From: Lysinibacillus pinottii | Lineage (GTDB): Bacteria; Bacillota; Bacilli; Bacillales_A; Planococcaceae | DNA length: 64,000 nucleotides | Direction: 5' to 3' | NCBI RefSeq assembly: GCF_024753545.1 | Contig: NZ_JANTOO010000006.1 | Coordinates: forward strand, 1 to 64,000 | Shown here: piece by piece, positions 33,986 to 42,088 of the stretch | Position numbering within the stretch: position 1 is the first letter of the stretch | Layout: the number at the start of each line of letters is the position of its first letter | Notes under the pieces: generated by a model | What the model was told of the DNA's origin: nothing | Database searches by the model: none | The model's input: the letters and a program-made list of their open reading frames with translations, nothing else | Translations under genes and position numbers: made by a program

Positions 33986-35173
33986 ATGAAGACAGAAAAT
34001 ATGACAGATAAAAAGACCACTCAAATATCATTAAAGGATATACGAGATTATATTGCTAAAAATCATCATCAACCTCTCACAATTAAGCATCTCGCAATTA
34101 TTTCTGGTCTAAGCTCTAGCTACTTTGGAGAGGCCTTTAAAAAGGCATTTGGACAAAGTGCCACAGATTATTTAACAGAGCTACGTATTGGACATGCCAA
34201 ACAATTATTACGTGATACCGACCTATTACTACGTGAGATTGCTAGAGAAGTTGGCTACAGTGACGAATTTTATTTTAGTCGTAAATTTAAAAAGGAGGTT
34301 GGGGTTTCGCCTTCTGCTTTTAGTAAAATAGCCCGCCAGCGTATTTCTACCTTTTCTGTGTCCACTATTGGAAACTTATTAGCTCTTGACATTATTCCCG
34401 TTGCGGCCCCATTAAATGCTAAATGGAGTCCTTATTATTACAATCATTATCAAGACCAAATCCAAGTGCATGTGAATATATTTGATGCAGAATCAGAGGA
34501 TAACTTTAGAAAATTAGCCTCAGCAAAGCCTGATATTCATATTTTTCAAGAGGAGCCCTCTCTTTCCATGCTTGATTGGCTTCAAACAGTTGGTATTAAA
34601 AGTGTATATATTGAGGCAAAGGATTGGCGAACACAACTAAGAGAAATAGCTGTTGCTGTCAAAAGGCAAAGCGTGTGCGAGCATTTCATTCAATCGTACG
34701 AACAAAAGGCATTAGAGGCAAAGCAAGAAATTAAACGAGTAACCAAGGAAGATAGCTTTGCCGTTCTACGTTTATGTGGCGACCAATTATTTTTATATTG
34801 CAATAAAGGAATTCAGGATGTCCTATTTACCGATTTGCAGCTCTTCCCTATTGATGCACAACAGCAAACATGTAACGAGCCAATTACGCTTGATCAGCTA
34901 GGAGACATAAACCCAGATCGTTTACTATTTATCGTTTGTCCAGATTCTCCGACTCGAAATTATTGGCTCACTTTACAATACCTTGATCGTTGGAAAGAGC
35001 TCCAAGCTATAAAAAATGGATATGTCTATGTTTTGCCATCAAATCCTTGGTTTGAATACTCTGCTATTGCGGTAAACCGGATGCTGGATGAAATGTTGCT
35101 TATGTTAACCGGAAAAAATCCAAGCTCTTTTCCTGTTCCCGTCCATGGTATCGTATCCGATAGTGAATTATAA
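33986..35173 (+). CDS. Short AraC/siderophore-binding fusion regulator without cupin region
   Basis: 395 aa. It starts almost directly with the double helix-turn-helix (about 10-105; LAIISGLSSSYFGEAFKK and EVGYSDEFYFSRKFKKEVGVSP). A binding-protein domain follows (115-380; NLLALDIIPVAAPLN, INPDRLLFIVCP, AIKNGYVYVLPSNPWFEYSA). Unlike its two neighbours it lacks the N-terminal cupin-like region. AGGGG abuts a GTG at 33974, so the ATG at 33986 is the better start. It follows the previous regulator by 26 bases, so they are probably co-transcribed. The next gene downstream is a binding lipoprotein with its own Fur box. Confidence 0.85.
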   Translation: MKTENMTDKKTTQISLKDIRDYIAKNHHQPLTIKHLAIISGLSSSYFGEAFKKAFGQSATDYLTELRIGHAKQLLRDTDLLLREIAREVGYSDEFYFSRKFKKEVGVSPSAFSKIARQRISTFSVSTIGNLLALDIIPVAAPLNAKWSPYYYNHYQDQIQVHVNIFDAESEDNFRKLASAKPDIHIFQEEPSLSMLDWLQTVGIKSVYIEAKDWRTQLREIAVAVKRQSVCEHFIQSYEQKALEAKQEIKRVTKEDSFAVLRLCGDQLFLYCNKGIQDVLFTDLQLFPIDAQQQTCNEPITLDQLGDINPDRLLFIVCPDSPTRNYWLTLQYLDRWKELQAIKNGYVYVLPSNPWFEYSAIAVNRMLDEMLLMLTGKNPSSFPVPVHGIVSDSEL

Positions 35174-35180
35174 TTCCATT

Positions 35181-35195
35181 TGAGAATGATTATCA
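35181..35195. promoter_or_regulatory. Fur box
   Basis: TGAGAATGATTATCA, one mismatch from the 7-1-7 box, directly before the lipoprotein-esterase operon. Confidence 0.87.
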
Positions 35196-35218
35196 ATGAA
35201 AGGAGACATTGAACTACA

Positions 35219-36211
35219 ATGACACACAATGGTCGTAATCAAACGATTATAAAATCTGTCTATATTCTGGCCACTTTCATGCTAGCTATTGGATTACTTT
35301 CTGCCTGCAATGCCCAATCAAGCAGTAACGAAAAAAAGGTAGATACTCAGGCAAACCCAGACAATATTAAGGAGCAAAGTGCTTATCCATTAACCATAAA
35401 AGATGAGGTTGGCAATGATGTAACATTACCTGCAAAACCCTCTAAAATATTCGCACCTGTTTTGGAGGATTCCTTACTAGCTCTTGGTATTAAGCCTACT
35501 ATGCAATGGTCGAATGGAGTTAAACCACAGCTCTATTTACAGAAACAGCTACAAGGCGTACCGGAAATTAGCTTTGCCAGTGGTCCCCCATCTCCTGAAG
35601 CAATTATGGCAGACAAACCAGACTTAATTGTTTTACATAATTCCTTTTATGTTGAAAATGGCACCTATGAAAAATACGCAAAAGTTGCACCAACCTATGT
35701 GTTTAAAAATGCAGCAACTGATATAGAAGGTTCTATTAAAATGTTAGGGCAATTACTAGACGAGCCCCATAAAGCACAACACGCCATACAGAATTATCAG
35801 GAAAAGGTGGATGCAGCAAAATCAAAGCTGGCTTCCACAACAAAAGGGAAAAAAGTAGCGTTAATTCGCTTTAACGCAAAAGGGATGTTTTTCATGACGG
35901 ATGAATATTTCAGTGGGTATGTATTAACACATGAATTAGGGTTTGAGCAAAGCAGCTACGTGAAGAATGGTGCGTTCGAAGTATCTTTGGAAATTCTACC
36001 CGAATTAGATGCTGATTATATTTTCCTGATCAATGATGGTAATCTTGGAGATTCATTTATAAATGAACTGAAGAACAGTCCTATCTGGCAAAGTACAAAT
36101 GCCTTTAAAAACAATCAGGTATTTGAAACATCTGAGGATTATTGGCTAAATGGTGGTATTCATGCACAAGAAAAAGTGATAGATGATGTATTGGAGTTTT
36201 TAGCGCCATGA
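35219..36211 (+). CDS. Fe-siderophore ABC transporter substrate-binding lipoprotein
   Basis: 330 aa. Lipobox LLSAC puts the Cys at 30, after a long basic-hydrophobic signal. FecB-type fold: VTLPAKPSKIFAPVLEDSLLALGIKP, DKPDLIVLHN, YVLTHELGFEQ, LDADYIFLIND. Paralog of the 28.4-kb protein. Its stop overlaps the esterase start (ATGA), so the two are coupled: this protein would bring in the ferric siderophore and the esterase would open it. The AGGAG site is 13 bases away, longer than usual. Fur box upstream. Confidence 0.9.
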   Translation: MTHNGRNQTIIKSVYILATFMLAIGLLSACNAQSSSNEKKVDTQANPDNIKEQSAYPLTIKDEVGNDVTLPAKPSKIFAPVLEDSLLALGIKPTMQWSNGVKPQLYLQKQLQGVPEISFASGPPSPEAIMADKPDLIVLHNSFYVENGTYEKYAKVAPTYVFKNAATDIEGSIKMLGQLLDEPHKAQHAIQNYQEKVDAAKSKLASTTKGKKVALIRFNAKGMFFMTDEYFSGYVLTHELGFEQSSYVKNGAFEVSLEILPELDADYIFLINDGNLGDSFINELKNSPIWQSTNAFKNNQVFETSEDYWLNGGIHAQEKVIDDVLEFLAP

Positions 36212-37005
36212 CAGCAAAGATAAAGAAACCCTATATAACAGAAACCAATTTTGAGTATGCCATGACGTCCTACAAGCAAGACTATCGAATATTAATTGCT
36301 AACCCAACAGACGCACCACCGGTAGATGGCTATGCCGTTATTTATGCATTAGATGGAGATGCTCTTTTTCCAACGCTTGCAGAGGCGGTAAAATTACAAA
36401 CACGCAAACCAAAAGGCTATGAGCCCATTCTTGTTATTGGTATTGGCTATCCCTCTAAGGAGCCTTTTGATATGGAACGTCGCTGTAATGATTTTACCCT
36501 TCCTGTTAGTGAAGGAAAGCTGCCACCACGTCCAGATGGTACACCTTGGCCTCCAAACGGCAAAGCCAATGATTTTCTAGACTTTATTGAATATGAACTA
36601 ATGCCTGCTGTCGAAAAGGAATGGTCCATTAACAAAAAGAAACAAGCCGTTGTTGGACATTCCTTAGGCGGTCTTTTCACTCTATATGCTTTATGTGAGA
36701 GACCCCATTTATTTAGTCATATTGTAGCTAGCAGTCCCTCTATTTGGTGGGCAGACAATGCGATATTAAAAGAAATGGACAGATTTTTTGGAGATTGGAA
36801 CGGTCAGCATGCTATAAATCTTTTACTCACAATCGGCGCTAATGAGCTGCCCGATATGCTCGAAGGTGCTGACCTAGCGGCTGAACGAATGAAACCATTA
36901 AGAGTTAAAAACATTTATACTAATTATGTGAAGTTCGATGATGAGGACCATGTGAGCGTACTACCTTGCATGCTTAGTCGTCTGCCCCGCTTTTTAGATG
37001 GTTAG
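36208..37005 (+). CDS. Ferric-siderophore esterase (Fes/IroE/BesA-like alpha/beta hydrolase)
   Basis: 265 aa cytoplasmic protein of the esterase D / putative-esterase family. The nucleophile elbow is GHSLGG with Ser152; a His in DEDHVSV near residue 249 is the likely base. The N-terminal YALDGDALFPTLAEAV and the SSPSIWWADNAIL segments are typical of IroE/BesA-type enzymes. These cut the trilactone of enterobactin- or bacillibactin-like siderophores to release iron. Translational coupling to a binding lipoprotein and the iron-island setting support this over a general esterase role. No siderophore synthesis genes are present. Confidence 0.85.
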   Translation: MTAKIKKPYITETNFEYAMTSYKQDYRILIANPTDAPPVDGYAVIYALDGDALFPTLAEAVKLQTRKPKGYEPILVIGIGYPSKEPFDMERRCNDFTLPVSEGKLPPRPDGTPWPPNGKANDFLDFIEYELMPAVEKEWSINKKKQAVVGHSLGGLFTLYALCERPHLFSHIVASSPSIWWADNAILKEMDRFFGDWNGQHAINLLLTIGANELPDMLEGADLAAERMKPLRVKNIYTNYVKFDDEDHVSVLPCMLSRLPRFLDG

Positions 37006-37008
37006 TTG

Positions 37009-37045
37009 AAAAGCCAAAGTGGATTTATTTCACTTTGGCTTTTTG
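37009..37045 (+). terminator. Terminator of the lipoprotein-esterase operon
   Basis: AGCCAAAGTG (37012-37021) pairs with CACTTTGGCT (37031-37040) and runs into TTTTT. Confidence 0.9.
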
Positions 37046-37336
37046 TAACACACCTCTTCTTTCTTATTTTATCTATATATTTGGAAATCCCTTTAACAGC
37101 ATGGTCTTTTTCATATTATCACAATTCCATTTATCCCCAACGAAGTGTATTTTATTGTTTTTTATAGCAGATAAAGAGTTCCACAATGGCTCTTGTTTTT
37201 AATTCCTCGATTTTATGTTATTTTTCTATCTTTTCCTACAACATCAAGCTACTTTTATATTCTCCATTCTTTGTATTCAAGTGCTTCCTATTGACTCAAG
37301 GCTGGCCGGAATATCGATGAATTTAGTATTTAGGCA
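37046..37336. other. Intergenic region, no gene seen
   Basis: AT-rich spacer between two convergent terminators. No open frame with a ribosome site or known RNA. Confidence 0.5.
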
Positions 37337-37376
37337 AATAAAAAAACACTAGCTATTATAATTTATAGCTAGTGTT
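37337..37376 (-). terminator. Terminator of the SLH protein gene
   Basis: ACACTAGCTAT and its complement ATAGCTAGTGT (within 37345-37376) form a hairpin. On the minus strand it is followed by TTTTTTTATTTG. Confidence 0.9.
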
Positions 37377-37384
37377 CTTATATT

Positions 37385-40300
37385 CTACTGTGTTCTAGGT
37401 TGAATTAATACATAGTTTGGAGCTGTTGGAGATGTAGATTCTTTCGCATAAACTATATTTCCGTATTTATCCTTCGTAAATAAATATATTTTTTGATCCT
37501 TCTGGAATATGTTTGTAGAATTTGGATCAGTGCTTGTTTGGATAGCAGTAAATGTTTTTTCAGAACTTGCATCTGATGGTTTTGTTATTTGCCCCTTACC
37601 ATAAGATATTATTCCCCCACCAGGGATGTCTGTGTAATTATTGCTATCAGCTCTTTCTATAATATCTTTAATATTAGCGATTGTTAGATCACCTTGGTTC
37701 TTAGAAAGAACTGCATAATAGTAATGCTGATTCCATGTTATATCTGCATCTAAGTTTGCAATCACTCGAACCTGTTTAGAAATATTTAAGTCACCTGGGT
37801 ACTGTATATCAGGTACTAATGTTGCTGAAGTAATTGTATTCACTTTTGCAGGATACTTGTATTCTGCTTTTAATTTACTGAATGTCCATTCGCCTTTATC
37901 CTTAGCTGTGGCATTGATTGTCATATCAAAGCTTTGTGTAACTTCGTTTGCAAATGTTAGTATCATTTTGCGTGGCTTCCATTCATCAATCTCGTCTACC
38001 TTGTCCTGCCACTTCCATGAAGCATAAGTAGGGGTAATTGCAGTGCCTGTTTCAGGATTCACTAATTGGAAGTCTGAAGCTTTTAATTCAACAGCCTCAG
38101 AAAAAGTTACTTCTAATGTTTTTCCATCGAGCTGTTTAACGATTGGATCTTCGACCTTCGGTGGTGTACCATCAGAAAAGAATTTATATGCCATAATCCC
38201 CGTATTATTTAGGCTTGGTGTCAAACTAATTGGTTTATTTTGCTTTTCATCATGAGTATAGATTGTTGACTCTGTACCAACTTGTACCATTGTTGAATTG
38301 TTATATCTATCTTTAACAGCAACATACAGCTCGTAATTCTCATGTGGTTCAAGAGGGGAAAGGTTAATTTCATTTGTATCCTTTCGCATAGCACTTGCTC
38401 TTCCTCTTTCGATAACCTCTTCAGCGCTTGCTGGTACTGGAACTGTGGTATCACCAGCTTTGCGAAGAATATAGTAATACGTACCAGCTTCATCTGACAT
38501 AAATTTAAAGGTAGCTTTTTTATCACCTTCAGCTATTTTAATCGAAGTATTTTCAATCTTTGGTGCAGTTCTATCATCAATCACATGTTTAGTTTGTATA
38601 TCTGAAACATTTCCTGAACGATCACGTAAGACCATATAAATGGAATAGCTCTTAAATGGATCTAATGGTGGGAATGTATTTGGTAAAGGAATTGTAACCT
38701 TCTGCTTTCCTAATTGTGCAGGTTTATTTCCTCCACTACCAACAATCGCAACATCCTGTGTTCCTACTTTAAATGTCGTCTCATTTAATTGGACAGCTTC
38801 AATTAAGCGTAAGCGATCATCACGCGTAAGTGTTAAATCTGACTCCATAATTAAATAATGATATGTCCCAGCTTTTGAAGCATTAAACTCTAAAAGTGTT
38901 TGATCCTTTGCATTATTAATAGCAGGCTCCCCTATAATTGTAAGCACTGGTAATTCAATATCATTATGAATATATTCAGCTGTGTTCCGCGGAACAGTAT
39001 TTATAGGGATATTATTAATATTTTCAAATTCAATATCAGCTAAATCTTTAACATTCGGTGAAATAGTAACAACTAGGTTATCCCCATTTACAAAGCCTGT
39101 TAGCGATGGGATGGTGAAAATAAGTCTTTTCTGAGCTTTATTATAGACAACCTTTGTAGGATGTATCGGTAGCTGAGCACCCTGATTGACTATCCCTGTA
39201 CCAGAAAGGTCATAGTTCTCTACTTTTTCAGCAGAAATAGGATCTAATTCCTCACTCACAGTTATATAAAATTCATTTTTAATCTCATCTAGTAAAACAA
39301 GTTGGCCACCAACAACATATGGAGGAACATTATCAAGCTCACTAGTTTTAAAATCCTTTACAACAGCAGGATCTACAGAGTAGTTTCCTGAATCATCCTT
39401 CATTACGACATACAACTGGTAATCTGTTTCAGCATCTAAGCCCGTTAAGATTTCTGTTATACCTAGCTCACCAGCTTTTGCCTTTCCTTTACCTGTTGGA
39501 TTAGCGACGATGTCTGCCGTTGTCGGATCAGCAGCTGTTGTTTTCTTACGTACATAGTAGTAATAATCTCCAGGTTCACTTGCTGCAAACTTGAATTCAG
39601 CCCTTGTGCCTCCGTGTAATGGTGTAACTTGTAAAGATTTTACTACTGGTGGTGTTGCATCTTTCATTTGGAATGATTGTGACACGATATCGGATGCATT
39701 TTTCGAGCCATCTACAACCATGATGTAGATGACATATTCTTTTTTCTCACCTAGATTAGATACCTTAACAGAGTTTGTGCCTTTTACTGCGGCACCACTT
39801 CCGTAAGCTATATTCTCATTTGACAGATGATTGACCATTTCACGTTTATTTGGAGCTTCTGCTCCTTTTTCACGGACAATATAATAGTACGTACCAACTT
39901 CATCTGATGTGAAGTCTGCTTGAATCTCACTGCCATTTAGCACTTTGACATTTGTAATGCTAACGATAGGTTTTGTTTTATCATCAGGATTTTGATTCTC
40001 GTTTTCATCTTTATCGATTGGTTTGCCATCTGGATCAGTAATATTGCCTATATTATCTTTATCATCAAGGAAATCGTCGAAGATATTATTTGGCGACCCA
40101 TCCTTAGGTAAGATGACTTTATCGATATACGTATAATCTCCAATATCAATCTTGCCGTATACATTATCAACAAATAATGTGCCAATTCGACCATAAATAT
40201 ATAATTCTAGGTCTGTGCGGCTATTGTAGTTAATCCAATCAATATTTCCTGAACCGTAAATTGTTAGCGGTGTTTCAGTATTGAGATTTAACGTGCCAAT

Positions 40301-41638
40301 ATAACCTTGAATTTCAAATTCGCGAACACTTCCGATAATATCTACACGTGGTAGTTTCATATTGGATTCGATTTTTGTACCTGTTTGTGAGACGACTAGT
40401 CTTGAAACGGTACTGTTATAAAACTCAAGATGTTTTTCAACATTTTTCATTTCCTGTTTTTCGTTAGACCAGTTGACAAAAGGCTTGTCTTTATCAGGAT
40501 TTTGATTCGTCCAATTCTGAAGATCGTTTGTCGAATTATTAATGGATGAATCGTCGCCCTTAGAATTATCGGGATCTGACCAGTTGATAAATGAGATATT
40601 GTTACTTGCCACACGTCCAATTGATAAAGGCTGATTGTTTATAGCACCTAAATGTAATGGTGGACGAACTGTTTCATTGACAAACATAGTCCCAGTCATC
40701 TTTAGATTATTAAATTCAATATAATTACCATTCACCTCAATGGTAGCTCCTAATGAGCCATGGTCCCCATCAAAATCAAGGAAATCCTTGCTTGTACCAC
40801 TAGCATTTATAGTTAATTTAGAAATGGATAGAATCTTCTTACTAGAAAGATTCCCTTCAATATAAGCACCCTTTAAGACTGGTGCATTATAGTCGTTAAA
40901 AATATGTGACAAATTTTCTGAAACTGTATAAGCTTTCCCATTTATATAAACGGCATCATCATCAACACTTGTGATTTTATAAGATGTTTCATTATTTTTT
41001 TTCTCTTGTGAACGGACAACAAAAGAAGCAAACTGTCCGCGATTTACAGGATCAAACGGTGAAAATGTTACAGGCGTTGTGCCTTCCGTAATATTCAAAT
41101 CAATTAGTGTTTGAATATAGATTGCATTGCTTGATTTGCTATCTACATCTTTAAAAATATTGTTGTAACTAGGAGAAACCTCCAGATGGAATGCTAACAC
41201 TAATATTTTTGCTAATTCGCCGCGAGTCATTACCTCATTAGGCATAAATGTGCCGTTTGAATAACCAGACATAATGCCTGCATTTTGTAGTGCAGCCACT
41301 GACTTATAAAATTCGCTCCCTTTCGGCACGTCTTTATAATAAGGATCTTGGACATTTCTAGTATCCAATTTTAAGGCTGTAGCCAGCATTTTTGCTGCTT
41401 GTCCACGAGTTACATTGACATCTGGTCGGAAGGTATTATCGGCAAACCCATTAATTACGCCCTGAGAATAGAGCTTTAATATATCGTTATAATGAACCGA
41501 GTATTGGTCGATGTCTGTAAAGGGAGAAGTAGCCGCTGCCGCTTTTTGTGGTGAAGGCACTACAACCGCAATCCCACTTGAAGCAAATACTGTTGCAATC
41601 AATGCTTTATTTACTTTTTGGATTTTAGATTTATCCAT
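37385..41638 (-). CDS. Large S-layer-type surface protein with three SLH domains
   Basis: 1,417 aa. Signal peptide (about 1-36, ending in AAAAT); three SLH domains (about 40-215: FTDID...GFADNTFRPD, KDVP...GTFMPN, and a third) that bind pyruvylated wall polymer. Then a beta-helix-like module (about 220-530) shared with the protein at 20.4 kb but broken by an Asn/Asp/Lys-rich insertion. Next an acidic linker (DENENQNPDDK) and a long array of Ig/FN3-like units with a recurring G-T/D-Y-Y/H-Y pattern (GTYYYIVRE, GDYYYYVRK, GTYHYLIM, GTYYYILRK). Start at 41638 because AAAGGAAG lies just before it. Likely an outer-wall adhesin or accessory S-layer protein rather than the main lattice protein. Confidence 0.88.
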   Translation of the reverse strand: MDKSKIQKVNKALIATVFASSGIAVVVPSPQKAAAATSPFTDIDQYSVHYNDILKLYSQGVINGFADNTFRPDVNVTRGQAAKMLATALKLDTRNVQDPYYKDVPKGSEFYKSVAALQNAGIMSGYSNGTFMPNEVMTRGELAKILVLAFHLEVSPSYNNIFKDVDSKSSNAIYIQTLIDLNITEGTTPVTFSPFDPVNRGQFASFVVRSQEKKNNETSYKITSVDDDAVYINGKAYTVSENLSHIFNDYNAPVLKGAYIEGNLSSKKILSISKLTINASGTSKDFLDFDGDHGSLGATIEVNGNYIEFNNLKMTGTMFVNETVRPPLHLGAINNQPLSIGRVASNNISFINWSDPDNSKGDDSSINNSTNDLQNWTNQNPDKDKPFVNWSNEKQEMKNVEKHLEFYNSTVSRLVVSQTGTKIESNMKLPRVDIIGSVREFEIQGYIGTLNLNTETPLTIYGSGNIDWINYNSRTDLELYIYGRIGTLFVDNVYGKIDIGDYTYIDKVILPKDGSPNNIFDDFLDDKDNIGNITDPDGKPIDKDENENQNPDDKTKPIVSITNVKVLNGSEIQADFTSDEVGTYYYIVREKGAEAPNKREMVNHLSNENIAYGSGAAVKGTNSVKVSNLGEKKEYVIYIMVVDGSKNASDIVSQSFQMKDATPPVVKSLQVTPLHGGTRAEFKFAASEPGDYYYYVRKKTTAADPTTADIVANPTGKGKAKAGELGITEILTGLDAETDYQLYVVMKDDSGNYSVDPAVVKDFKTSELDNVPPYVVGGQLVLLDEIKNEFYITVSEELDPISAEKVENYDLSGTGIVNQGAQLPIHPTKVVYNKAQKRLIFTIPSLTGFVNGDNLVVTISPNVKDLADIEFENINNIPINTVPRNTAEYIHNDIELPVLTIIGEPAINNAKDQTLLEFNASKAGTYHYLIMESDLTLTRDDRLRLIEAVQLNETTFKVGTQDVAIVGSGGNKPAQLGKQKVTIPLPNTFPPLDPFKSYSIYMVLRDRSGNVSDIQTKHVIDDRTAPKIENTSIKIAEGDKKATFKFMSDEAGTYYYILRKAGDTTVPVPASAEEVIERGRASAMRKDTNEINLSPLEPHENYELYVAVKDRYNNSTMVQVGTESTIYTHDEKQNKPISLTPSLNNTGIMAYKFFSDGTPPKVEDPIVKQLDGKTLEVTFSEAVELKASDFQLVNPETGTAITPTYASWKWQDKVDEIDEWKPRKMILTFANEVTQSFDMTINATAKDKGEWTFSKLKAEYKYPAKVNTITSATLVPDIQYPGDLNISKQVRVIANLDADITWNQHYYYAVLSKNQGDLTIANIKDIIERADSNNYTDIPGGGIISYGKGQITKPSDASSEKTFTAIQTSTDPNSTNIFQKDQKIYLFTKDKYGNIVYAKESTSPTAPNYVLIQPRTQ

Positions 41639-42088
41639 TCCACTCTTCCTTTCACTTATGTATTTTGATACGTACAAATATCATTTTCATCATACCCTTT
41701 ATATCGACCAAGAACAGTTGAATCTTCATAGATAAATCTAAAATAGTCAAGTAAATTTATTGATACACATAGTAGTTCCATACAAGTCTTACTGAAAAAA
41801 TTTCCTATGGCATTTTCCAACAACAAAAAAGCCAAGGAGCATCGGTGCTCACTTGACTTTCACGATATATAGGCATACATCTAGTCGTACTTGTGGTGTC
41901 ATAAGGGAAAGGGGGATAACCTTACGTCTGGTCAAGTCGATCGAGAGATGTGACCCGAATTACATATCATCTGAACAGGATTTATAGTCATTTGACGAAT
42001 GACTTACAAATAGCTTGCCCAAATGTTGTTTGCATTAAACAATTACCCCAAAATCAAAAATATAAGCTTATTTTAATTAATTTTTACT
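41639..42088. other. Leader/intergenic region of the SLH gene
   Basis: About 450 bases. It holds a terminator-like hairpin (41824-41859) and a more GC-balanced stretch (about 41870-42000) that is neither an open frame nor a known riboswitch to my eye. Part may be the long untranslated leader of the SLH gene. Confidence 0.45.
41824..41859 (-). terminator. Terminator-like hairpin upstream of the SLH gene
   Basis: AAGCCAAG-GAGCA pairs with TGCTC-CTTGACTT, with one mismatch and one bulge. On the minus strand it is followed by GGCTTTTTTGTTG. It lies about 190 bases before the SLH start and 230 past the diguanylate cyclase stop. It could end that transcript or be an attenuator for the SLH gene. 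Confidence 0.6.
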
